Below are positions 26,818-33,913 of a DNA stretch of 64,000 nt, one piece after another. The translations under genes and the position numbers were made by a program. The notes under the pieces are model-generated. The model was not told the DNA's origin and made no database searches. It worked only from the letters and a program-made list of their open reading frames with translations. Each line of letters begins with the position of its first letter. Position 1 is the first letter of the stretch. Source of the DNA: Deltaproteobacteria bacterium (GTDB lineage Bacteria; Myxococcota; JACPTQ01); contig JACPTQ010000015.1 in the NCBI GenBank assembly GCA_016192705.1, positions 1 to 64,000 of the forward strand. The letters are read 5' to 3'.

Positions 26818-26873
26818 GGTCCCTCCTCGCATACCTTGGTAGACGTCGGGGGTCAAAGATTTATTCACGCCGT

Positions 26874-26903
26874 TTGAATATTCCGGTTTGGGGCCCGTCT
26901 AAA
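26874..26903 (+). promoter_or_regulatory. Candidate promoter TTGAAT-N18-TCTAAA
   Basis: TTGAAT at 26874-26879 and TCTAAA at 26898-26903 lie 53 bp before the ATG of the small secreted protein. The same two hexamers with the same spacing precede the giant secreted gene at 44620-44649. Confidence 0.45.
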
Positions 26904-26956
26904 GAAGAGACCGTTGCAATTCGCGCGGTTCGTCGGGCGTTGAAGGGAGAAGCGAA

Positions 26957-27376
26957 ATGAAGGTATCGATAGGTCTCGCCGCGGGGCTCTTGGTGTTCTC
27001 GTTTTCGGCTTCGGCTTCGGCCAAAACATGCTACGAGATTTTCAGCCGAACCGCCTCAGAGGATGATCAGAAGCCCGGGGTTTTATGCGTTAATCAATCC
27101 ACGGGCGGCGCGTACAACCTCACCCTGAAGAACGGGAACAAGGTGGTGGCTGAGTTTAAGGGGTGGGCGATGCTTCCTAAGCCGATGCTCATGCCCTGCC
27201 CGCCGAATGTGACGAACTGCTCGCCACCGATTTTTCCAGATACGTACCGTCCACAGATGAGTACGGACGATGCGGTCGGTGCGCTGACGATTTCGATCAA
27301 GCATGACAAGGGAAACGTAAACCGCGGCACTTGCGTGATCGGGAAGGTGAATTTTAGGTACAAACTGAAGCCGTAG
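26957..27376 (+). CDS. Small secreted protein
   Basis: The 139-aa product follows AAGGGAGAAG and has a clear signal peptide ending SASASA. The mature ~117 residues contain five or six cysteines and a Pro-rich loop (LPKPMLMPCPPN), and look beta-rich. No family was recognised. It is divergent from the 25210 gene. Confidence 0.75.
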   Translation: MKVSIGLAAGLLVFSFSASASAKTCYEIFSRTASEDDQKPGVLCVNQSTGGAYNLTLKNGNKVVAEFKGWAMLPKPMLMPCPPNVTNCSPPIFPDTYRPQMSTDDAVGALTISIKHDKGNVNRGTCVIGKVNFRYKLKP

Positions 27377-27395
27377 GGCGTGGTGGTTAGGGCGG

Positions 27396-27827
27396 CTATG
27401 CCGCAGCGACGCTCATGGCCGCGGAACGCGCGCCGAAGCGCACACGCTGCACGGCGTCGATCACGACGTAGACCCAAAGGTTATTGCTTTGCGGGTCGCA
27501 CGGAAACATAAAAAAACCGACGCCGTCGAGCGGGAGCCCCTGCGAATAGCCGCGCATCACTTCGCCGTCGACGAATTCAATGAGCGTCGGTCGTCCATAC
27601 CGCGCGCTGTAAGGCGCTTTTGCGTCGTCGCGGTAGAGCGGGTCGCCTTCGAACCGCTTGACGCCGAAGACCGCCTTCACGTCGCGTAAGTCGATCATTC
27701 GCGCCGCGGATTCGTCGTCCCCGTCGAGAATGAACGACATTCCGCGCGGCCCAAACGAATCGCAAAAACCGCAAACGCGCCGCCCGTCCCGCATTCGAAC
27801 AACAACCCGCTCTTTCCCGTCACGCAT
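27396..27827 (-). CDS. Conserved-looking small cytoplasmic protein
   Basis: The 143-aa product starts at ATG 27827, 7 bases after AGGAGG; the longer frame to 28049 has no such signal. The body (VVVRMRDGRRVCGFCDSFGP, MIDLRDVKAVFGVKRFEGD, GRPTLIEFVDGEVMRGYSQG) shows two similar short beta modules of the type R-x-x-D-G-x-x-x-x-G. This resembles small DUF6982-like proteins. The function is unknown. No signal peptide. Confidence 0.75.
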   Translation of the reverse strand: MRDGKERVVVRMRDGRRVCGFCDSFGPRGMSFILDGDDESAARMIDLRDVKAVFGVKRFEGDPLYRDDAKAPYSARYGRPTLIEFVDGEVMRGYSQGLPLDGVGFFMFPCDPQSNNLWVYVVIDAVQRVRFGARSAAMSVAAA

Positions 27828-27894
27828 CGACACGCCTCCTTGGGGCTTTATTGTAAGGAACCGTCGCGCGTTCCTCAAAAATTCCGATCGCCGC

Positions 27895-28938
27895 TCAGAG
27901 GCATGAATCACACGTCCCGACGGTCCCACCGTGCAAATGGCAGTGGAGTCCCGCCGCGCAGTTCGCATCGCTCGTGCAAAGTTCTCCCACCGCGCCGGCT
28001 CGACACTCGGCGGGCGCATACGCGCGGTTGCACGCGAGGCCCGCCGCACAGTTGGAACTTGTCACGCAAAATTCACCTGAAGACCCGCGTCGGCATTCGG
28101 CGGGCGTGTATCCGAAATTACACCGAAGCCCGGCCTGACAGTCGGCGCTCGACACGCAATACTCCTCTTCGTCACCGGGTCGGCACTCGGCCGGCGCGTA
28201 AGCAAAATTGCACCGGAGCCCCGCGGCGCAGTTCGCGCTCGACGCGCATCGCTCGCCGGCGGTTCCCCGTCGGCATTCGGCTGGCGCATATCCATAGTTG
28301 CACGCGAGACCCGATTGACAGTCACCGCTCGACACGCAAAGCGATCCGACGCCGCCACATCCTGAAGCACAGCGCCCAAACTCGCAACTCAGCCCGGATG
28401 CGCAATCGGCGTCGAATCCGCACGCGGAACCCGACGTCCCGGAGCGCGGCGCGCGGCATCGACTCGGCGCGGTGCCGTGGTTGCATGTCAGACCGCTCAC
28501 GCAATCGCTGTTCACGACGCACGTTTCGCCTTCAGCCCCCGCGCGGCGACACGTTTTTAAGTTGTTGGTGCCGTACGAACATGCGAGGCCGCTTTGGCAC
28601 TCGCTCGACTGAGAGCAGAAGGCGCCAGCAGCGCCGGGAGGCAAACACCTCGCCGGATACGACGACTTGTTGCAAACCAGGCCGTACGCGCAATTCAGGT
28701 TTTGGCTGCACAACCCTCCAATGCCGCGCGAGCGCTCCGTCTCGCACGCGTCCGCTGTCTCGTTTCGCGCAAACCCGTACGAGCACCCCCTCGACCCGTA
28801 ATACGTCGACGTCGAGCCGCCACTCGTCCCGCACCCCGACGCACACCACGGATTCTTGCCGCACCCCGCGACTGAAAAAACAATGGCGCCAGCCGCCAAC
28901 GCGCAAAGTGACACGACCCCGATCCGATGAATCTTCAT
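27895..28938 (-). CDS. Lipoprotein with nine Dickkopf-like Cys repeats
   Basis: The 347-aa product starts at ATG 28938 behind GGAGGGAAA and has a lipobox-like VAGC. After a short Ser/Gly region it consists of nine tandem modules of about 30 residues. The pattern is CxSxxxCxxGLxCNxGYAPAECRxG, so nearly all residues belong to the repeats. At DNA level the unit is about 90 bp, and the last units are the most alike, showing recent duplication. Such proteins are common in Myxococcota. They are presumably surface exposed and disulfide-rich, with unknown ligand. Confidence 0.85.
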   Translation of the reverse strand: MKIHRIGVVSLCALAAGAIVFSVAGCGKNPWCASGCGTSGGSTSTYYGSRGCSYGFARNETADACETERSRGIGGLCSQNLNCAYGLVCNKSSYPARCLPPGAAGAFCSQSSECQSGLACSYGTNNLKTCRRAGAEGETCVVNSDCVSGLTCNHGTAPSRCRAPRSGTSGSACGFDADCASGLSCEFGRCASGCGGVGSLCVSSGDCQSGLACNYGYAPAECRRGTAGERCASSANCAAGLRCNFAYAPAECRPGDEEEYCVSSADCQAGLRCNFGYTPAECRRGSSGEFCVTSSNCAAGLACNRAYAPAECRAGAVGELCTSDANCAAGLHCHLHGGTVGTCDSCL

Positions 28939-29188
28939 TCGGTTTCCCTCCACTTGGTTGTTCTCGGGGCTTGTCGCAATCCGCGTATTTTATGAGGGCT
29001 TATCGAGGGCTCGCCAACAGCAAGTGCAGATGCCGTGCCACGTCTTCGTCGTCGGAAACGTTCCGTCTGACCGCGTTTTGTAGCCGCGAATGATTCTTCG
29101 CAGCGCTAAATCCCTTCAGTCAGGTGCGAAAGCACTTCAGTGTGGTGCCGAAACGACACCGCGCGCCAAATCTGATAAGAAAGTCGCC

Positions 29189-29812
29189 ATGCGAATCGAT
29201 TTCGTGCGCCACGGCGAGACCGACTGGAATCGAATCCGACGCGTCCAAGGGCGCGGCCCGGTGCCGCTTAACGCGCACGGTGAGCGACAAGCCGATCGCC
29301 TCGGCGACCGATACCGCGGCGAAAAGATCGACGCGCTCTACGCGAGCGGGCTCGTGCGCGCGATGCAAACGGCGCGGCGAATTTCCGAGGCCACGGACAA
29401 AGAGGTGACGGTCGACGAGCGACTCGCCGAAATCGATCATGGCGAGGTCGAGGGGCTCATGCTCCCAGAACTCACCGCCCAGTTCCCCGAGATTTTGCGC
29501 CTCTGGTCAACGTCACCCGACCTCGTTGTTTACCCGGGTGGCGAAGCGATGATCGAAGTTCAAAAGCGCATGATCGCGGCGCTCGAAGGTTTTCGCGCGC
29601 GACATCGCGGCGAATGGATCGTCGTCGTGTCACACCAATTTGCACTTTCGACTCTGTTTGCGGCGATCCTCGAAGCGCCCCTGCGTCGCATGCGAACTTT
29701 TCGCCTCGCCGCCGGCTCCGTCACGCGCTTCGAGTGGAGCGACCTCGGCCCGCAGCTCGTCGGCTACAACATGATCGAACACCTCGCGGGGCTCGACCTA
29801 CGCGCCGTCTAA
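29189..29812 (+). CDS. Histidine phosphatase (phosphoglycerate mutase-like)
   Basis: The 207-aa product starts with the phosphohistidine motif FVRHGETDWN, followed by YASGLVRAMQTARRI, DERLAEIDHGEVEG and the second catalytic His in VVVSHQFAL. The fold covers cofactor-dependent mutases, alpha-ribazole phosphatases (CobC) and other small-molecule phosphatases; the substrate is not evident. No close ribosome site was seen. The stop codon directly abuts a MITE-like element. Confidence 0.9.
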   Translation: MRIDFVRHGETDWNRIRRVQGRGPVPLNAHGERQADRLGDRYRGEKIDALYASGLVRAMQTARRISEATDKEVTVDERLAEIDHGEVEGLMLPELTAQFPEILRLWSTSPDLVVYPGGEAMIEVQKRMIAALEGFRARHRGEWIVVVSHQFALSTLFAAILEAPLRRMRTFRLAAGSVTRFEWSDLGPQLVGYNMIEHLAGLDLRAV

Positions 29813-30015
29813 CAGGTTGCTGAAAAACGCCCATCTACGCGGCACTGCCGCGACACCAACTTCACTCGCGCAAGAAACTACCATGGGCCTCGCAAACTAT
29901 CGCTTCGTCTCGATGGCGTTGGCGCGTCGCCGCTCCCTTCCGCGTATATCTGAATACAGCGTCAGCTCGCGGCTTTCCGCGCCTGCCTTGCATCTGGACA
30001 TTTTTCAGCAACCTG
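29813..30015. mobile_element. MITE-like element with 15-bp terminal inverted repeats
   Basis: CAGGTTGCTGAAAAA at 29813-29827 is exactly inverted as TTTTTCAGCAACCTG at 30001-30015. The 203-bp interior encodes no transposase. It begins next to the TAA of the histidine phosphatase. An additional partial end (TTTTTCAGCAACC) lies at 30026-30038. No target duplication was evident. Confidence 0.8.
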
Positions 30016-30025
30016 CAAAACCGAC

Positions 30026-30038
30026 TTTTTCAGCAACC
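30026..30038. repeat. Solo terminal repeat forming the 3' end of the next gene
   Basis: TTTTTCAGCAACC repeats the right end of the MITE-like element 10 bp further on. On the minus strand it supplies the last two codons and the TGA stop of the 30030 gene. Confidence 0.75.
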
Positions 30039-30668
30039 GTCTAACCCTTCCGCGTAGATGCGGTCCCAGCCAACGTTGCGGTAGCGCTCCATGCGCAGCC
30101 GCAAAAACGCGAGGAGGTGCAGCAAATCGTTGCGCTCAGGAAACCCGTCGAGCTTCGCCTTTTTGACGCGCCTCAAGATGAGCGCCTCGGCTTCGCGCGG
30201 ATGAAAACAAAACCCCCGCGAAAAATGGAGCCGTTTTTCGAACGGTATCAGCCGCGCCTCAAAGATGTCCCCCTTCATGACGCCCGCGATCGCGCGGCGC
30301 CGGTCGACGTCAACCTTCTCATCGTCGATGATGTCGTAGAGACGCACGCCCGCGTCCGAAACCTTGAGCACACGAAACAAGCTGTGCCGCGTGTCGGCGA
30401 ACCCCCGAAAAACCTCCGCCTCTTCTTTGGTGAGCGCGTCGACGTGGTCCGCGAGAAACTTCATCGCCGGCGTGTGCGCGTTCTCGCCGAGCGGTCGGTC
30501 AAACAAATACCAGTCGACGAACGACGCCATGCGGTGCTCGAAACACTCGTCGTCATCGTGCACCTCGCCCGTGCGCTGGAAATACTCGAGCTTCGCACGC
30601 GTCACTTCGTCGAGGTGCGCTTCGTTCGTGTACTCGGCGACGAGCCGATCGAGGTAAAGCTCTATCAT
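30030..30668 (-). CDS. Unrecognised cytoplasmic protein
   Basis: The 212-aa product is acidic and helical (VTRAKLEYFQRTGEVHDDDE, YLFDRPLGE, HFSRGFCFHPREAEALILRR) with no signal peptide. It starts 2 bp after the Wza-like gene stop, so it is the last gene of that operon. The C-terminus (DGC and stop) is provided by a MITE end, so the original stop may have been replaced. No function is assigned. Confidence 0.75.
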   Translation of the reverse strand: MIELYLDRLVAEYTNEAHLDEVTRAKLEYFQRTGEVHDDDECFEHRMASFVDWYLFDRPLGENAHTPAMKFLADHVDALTKEEAEVFRGFADTRHSLFRVLKVSDAGVRLYDIIDDEKVDVDRRRAIAGVMKGDIFEARLIPFEKRLHFSRGFCFHPREAEALILRRVKKAKLDGFPERNDLLHLLAFLRLRMERYRNVGWDRIYAEGLDGC

Positions 30669-30670
30669 CG

Positions 30671-31282
30671 CTAAATCGGCGACTCCGCAACAAAAATGAT
30701 GTCGCCCGGCTTCAGATAAAAATTTTGCGCCCGGCCCTGACTCACCGCTTCGGCGGGGACTTCGATCCGCTTCTCGGTGCCATCGATTCGACGCGTCACA
30801 TACGTCAAGTTTTTTCGCGCGGTTTTCGTGAATCCGCCCGCCGCGGCGATCGCTTGCGTGATGGTCATATTGGGCACGAACGGAAAGTTCCCCGGCTTTT
30901 GAACTTCGCCGAGTACGCTCACCATCTTGGTTTGCGCCTCCTTTACAAACACGGAGACGTGCGGCTCACGAATATAGCCGTCCTTGAGACGCCGAATAAT
31001 TTCCTGCGATGCCTGGTTGGGCGTGAGCCCGGTGAGCTTCACCTTGCCGATGAGCGGAAAAAAGATCGTCCCCTCAGCGTCGATTTGGTACGCGTTCGAC
31101 AAATCCTTCTCGCCGAACACCCGCACCTCAACAACGTCGCCAACGGAAAGCTCATCGGACACCCGCGGCGCCGAGCCAACCGAGAGCGTTTTCGTGTCAC
31201 CCGTGTATGTCGGTGTCGCACAAGCGGCCGCCACGACACTCGCTAAAACGACAGCCCCCCTCCATCGCCCGCGCGTCTCCAT
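30671..31282 (-). CDS. Wza-like polysaccharide export lipoprotein
   Basis: The 203-aa product has lipobox VAAAC. The poly-export domain follows (VGDVVEVRVFGEKDLSNAYQ, GTIFFPLIGKVKLTGLT), then one SLBB-like domain (KMVSVLGEVQKPGNFPF, ITQAIAAAGGF, FYLKPGDIIFV). Wza-type proteins form the outer-membrane channel of capsule or exopolysaccharide export. This one is short and lacks the long C-terminal segment that crosses the outer membrane in E. coli Wza, so it may be a periplasmic ring protein. No other polysaccharide genes are adjacent. Confidence 0.9.
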   Translation of the reverse strand: METRGRWRGAVVLASVVAAACATPTYTGDTKTLSVGSAPRVSDELSVGDVVEVRVFGEKDLSNAYQIDAEGTIFFPLIGKVKLTGLTPNQASQEIIRRLKDGYIREPHVSVFVKEAQTKMVSVLGEVQKPGNFPFVPNMTITQAIAAAGGFTKTARKNLTYVTRRIDGTEKRIEVPAEAVSQGRAQNFYLKPGDIIFVAESPI

Positions 31283-31310
31283 CAGCCTCTAAGGTTAAAC
31301 GACAGCCCCC

Positions 31311-31813
31311 TCATTCGCAACCGGCGCGCGTCCATTCTCCGGATTTTCCCCCGCGCTTTTCGAGCAGCTCGACACAAGAGACCCGCGCGCCGCGATCGAC
31401 GCCCTTCACCATGTCGTACAGCGTGAGCGCCGCAATGGCCGCGCCCATGAGCGCTTCGTCCGATCGGTTGCGCGCGCCCGAACGCGTACCTCGACGCGAC
31501 CAGCTGCTGGTTGAGGCACGAAATCGACCGCAACCTGCGAGAGCGCAATCGGATGACAGAGCGGAATGAGGTCGCTCGTTCGCTTCGCCGCCGCGATGCC
31601 CGCGATTCGTGCCGTCGCAAACGCCTCGCCTTTTGGCAACTTCTCGGCAATGAGCAGCCCGAGAGTCGATCGCGACATCTCGACGACCGCCCGCGCGACG
31701 GCTTCGCGCGCCGTCGGGAGCTTCGCCGAAACGTCGACCATGGTCGCCTCCCCGCGCGCCGCGATGTGCGAGAGCCTGCGCTTAACCCCGCGTTGTCGCC
31801 GCTTTGCCGGCAT
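31311..31813 (-). pseudogene. moaC: Cyclic pyranopterin monophosphate synthase, frame-broken
   Basis: MoaC acts in molybdenum cofactor synthesis. The frame from ATG 31813 (TGATG overlap with the upstream gene) reads [35 protein letters not shown] and PLCHPIALS up to RATDRT. It then breaks near 31456. The family C-terminus resumes in another frame ([30 protein letters not shown]) and stops at 31311. Between them the conserved GVEME is absent. The bases present are two instead of fifteen, so 13 are missing. The lost glutamates are catalytic in known MoaC. It is either a sequence error or a real null allele. Confidence 0.9.
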
Positions 31814-33837
31814 CAGAACTCGAACGCGAGACCAGCATAGAACGACAGCGCCGAAAGGTTGAGGCCGCCACCGCCAAAATCGTTGACCCACGCGTAACCG
31901 AGCTCAACGAAGATGTACGTGTGATTCACCCCAACCTCGAGATCAAACGTCCGCGCCGCATCAGGGTCCATCCAATCGAGCTGCATCGACAATCCAAACG
32001 CGCCGTGAAGCCCAAAAACGCCGCCAAACGACTGATGCGAACGCCCCGCGGAATCCGTTGTCGTCGAGGTATCGCCACCGCCGTCGTTGACGACGAAAAC
32101 CGAGTAAGTGAGCCCGCCTTTTACGTACGGCACGACCGGAATCTTGGCCCGCTCCGACAAGACGTCGAATCGATAGATGAGCGAGAGTTGAAGCGGCACG
32201 ACCGTGAGAAGCGTGTTGTCCCCGCTTGGCGACCCCGATGCCGAAAAGACGCCTTTGCCGATCATCTGCCAATAACCCGCGGACGCACCAACCGCGAGCG
32301 AGCCGAACTTTTGAAAAAACTGGTAATCGAGCTCGAGCTGAAACATGAGTCCCGTCTTGTCCCCGAAAATCGTCTTGTAAGGTGGCGATGAAAACGATTT
32401 CTCACTGTCGATGCTCGGCTTGTACGGCCCAAAACGCAGCTCCAGCATAAAGTTGCGAGGCGATTCGTCGGCACGCGCCGAACCGACGGCGACAAGCGCG
32501 ACGACGGCCGCGACGGCGGGCACGAGGCGACGCCGCTTCGCAACAAAAGAAGGTCGGGTTCGCGCTCTGCAGGCAGGCGCTCCCCATTTTCGCCGCACGC
32601 TCAAGCCACTGGCTTTCGCGCCACTGCGGCGAAAATACAACTGAATTCGGTGGCCGAACCCGATGAAAACCAAAAGGAGCACCGCGAGCGGGAGCGTGAG
32701 GTTCGTCACGAACCAAGCGTACGCCACGGCGGGCCAAAGCACGATGCGCGTCGCCGCGCGGGCCGCATCGCTGTCGCGAATAAAATCGGCAACGGGCGGG
32801 GAGAGCGCGTAATAGAGCGCGACAAACGCGCGTCCCACGACGCTTTTCGCGAGAACCTCGTCGCGGTAGCGGCGCAGCACTTTGACCTGCGGATCGTCGT
32901 AGCGTCCAAACGCCGCCGTCGCGATGAAACAAAACCCGCCGCGCTCGCCTCCGCCCTGCTTCACGTAGAACTCAAAAAAATCGTCGACCGGCTGTGGCGT
33001 TCCCGTCCCAATATCCGACAAAACGCTTTTGTTCCCCGCTTTGTCGATCACCGCAACCGCCACGTACGCCGCCGTGTTGTTCGTGAGCCCCGAAATTTCG
33101 GCCGACGTTGTGCTCGACCCCAAGTCGCTCGAACAGGCGACGCCGGTTGTCGGATCGCTCCCGCACGTCGGAACCGCCGCACCGGCCGTGAGGGAGGCGC
33201 CAAGGTTCGTGTAATAGACTTTGTATCCGCCCACATCCGACGCCGTCGACGCGTTCCAGCTCACGGTCAGGCGCGATTCACCTTCGGCAACGCCCGACAT
33301 CGTCGTCGCGCCGGGCGCTTCGTTATCGAGCGTGAGCGTCACCGTGCCGCGCTTCGGGTTGTCGGTCGTTCCGTGCTGCGTCGTTGTGCCGGCCGACGTC
33401 AACCCGCCGTTTGGGTCTTCGACGAGCGCCTCGACGGTGATGGTGTTGGAGCCGCCCGTCGAGCACGCGTTGTTCGCGAGCTTCGCGAGTGTGACCGTCC
33501 CCGAGTTGATCGATGTCACGCTCGTCGTGAACGTCCCCGCCGCAAGGATTTCGTAGCAGCTGTCGGTCGTCGCGATGGTGCAGCTCGCGCTCGATGAATA
33601 CTTCGCCCGAATCGCGTACTTCGCATCTGACGCAACGGTCGCGCCCGACGTGAACGTCACAGGAAACGTGATCGTCGCGGTCTTCGACGAATCACTGCAC
33701 GTCGATGAATTGTACGCGAGCTGGCTCGCGCTCGACGACAACGAGCCCGTCACGGTGCCCGAACCGATCGAAACGTGATTCGCGAAAACGCGCGTCGGCA
33801 GCGCGGCGAAAACGAGAAGGAGCGGCAACGTGCGCAT
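31813..33837 (-). CDS. Fused FnIII/CFI-type secreted protein and outer-membrane barrel
   Basis: The 674-aa frame looks like two proteins. Residues 1-~415 have a signal peptide (ending VFA), a Ser/Thr-rich beta region and a fibronectin III domain (SWNASTASDVGGYKVYYTNL). They end with the C-terminal signature GFCFIATAAFG and a hydrophobic segment, as in myxobacterial surface-anchored proteins. A basic, non-conserved linker follows. A second signal-like segment (RRRLVPAVAAVVALVAVGSA) then precedes a barrel (LELRFGPYKPSIDSE, LELDYQFFQKFGSL) resembling MXAN_2562-family proteins. In Myxococcus comparable parts are separate neighbouring genes. A strong palindrome lies at the junction. The fusion may be real, or an internal GTG/TTG start may be used. 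Confidence 0.75.
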   Translation of the reverse strand: MRTLPLLLVFAALPTRVFANHVSIGSGTVTGSLSSSASQLAYNSSTCSDSSKTATITFPVTFTSGATVASDAKYAIRAKYSSSASCTIATTDSCYEILAAGTFTTSVTSINSGTVTLAKLANNACSTGGSNTITVEALVEDPNGGLTSAGTTTQHGTTDNPKRGTVTLTLDNEAPGATTMSGVAEGESRLTVSWNASTASDVGGYKVYYTNLGASLTAGAAVPTCGSDPTTGVACSSDLGSSTTSAEISGLTNNTAAYVAVAVIDKAGNKSVLSDIGTGTPQPVDDFFEFYVKQGGGERGGFCFIATAAFGRYDDPQVKVLRRYRDEVLAKSVVGRAFVALYYALSPPVADFIRDSDAARAATRIVLWPAVAYAWFVTNLTLPLAVLLLVFIGFGHRIQLYFRRSGAKASGLSVRRKWGAPACRARTRPSFVAKRRRLVPAVAAVVALVAVGSARADESPRNFMLELRFGPYKPSIDSEKSFSSPPYKTIFGDKTGLMFQLELDYQFFQKFGSLAVGASAGYWQMIGKGVFSASGSPSGDNTLLTVVPLQLSLIYRFDVLSERAKIPVVPYVKGGLTYSVFVVNDGGGDTSTTTDSAGRSHQSFGGVFGLHGAFGLSMQLDWMDPDAARTFDLEVGVNHTYIFVELGYAWVNDFGGGGLNLSALSFYAGLAFEF
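32587..32635. other. Large palindrome at the fusion junction
   Basis: TTTTCGCCGCA (32587-32597) is exactly inverted at 32625-32635. The loop itself contains AAGCCACTGGCTT, another palindrome. It lies between the two halves of the fused gene and looks like a leftover intergenic hairpin. Confidence 0.7.
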
Positions 33838-33913
33838 CGAGACCTCCGTGTGCGCGTCAGTCTAACAAGAGCCGCGCGGCAATGGAAACGCGAAGACGAA
33901 GAATTCCCCTCGA

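Noticed and set aside
26822-26853. TTGACC-N17-TATGCG promoter for the 25210-26817 gene
   Set aside because: The -10 would lie only a few bases before the ribosome site, leaving no room for a leader.
25147-26877. 576-codon plus-strand frame opposite the secreted unknown
   Set aside because: The minus-strand frame has a ribosome site and signal peptide. The plus frame is Arg/Val-rich without a plausible start.
28080-28660. Regularly spaced ~90-bp repeats, considered as a CRISPR array
   Set aside because: The repeats are in-frame codons of Cys modules without unique spacers between identical repeats.
27840-29093. 417-codon plus-strand frame opposite the Cys-repeat lipoprotein
   Set aside because: It is the antisense of a repetitive gene and contains no recognisable domain.
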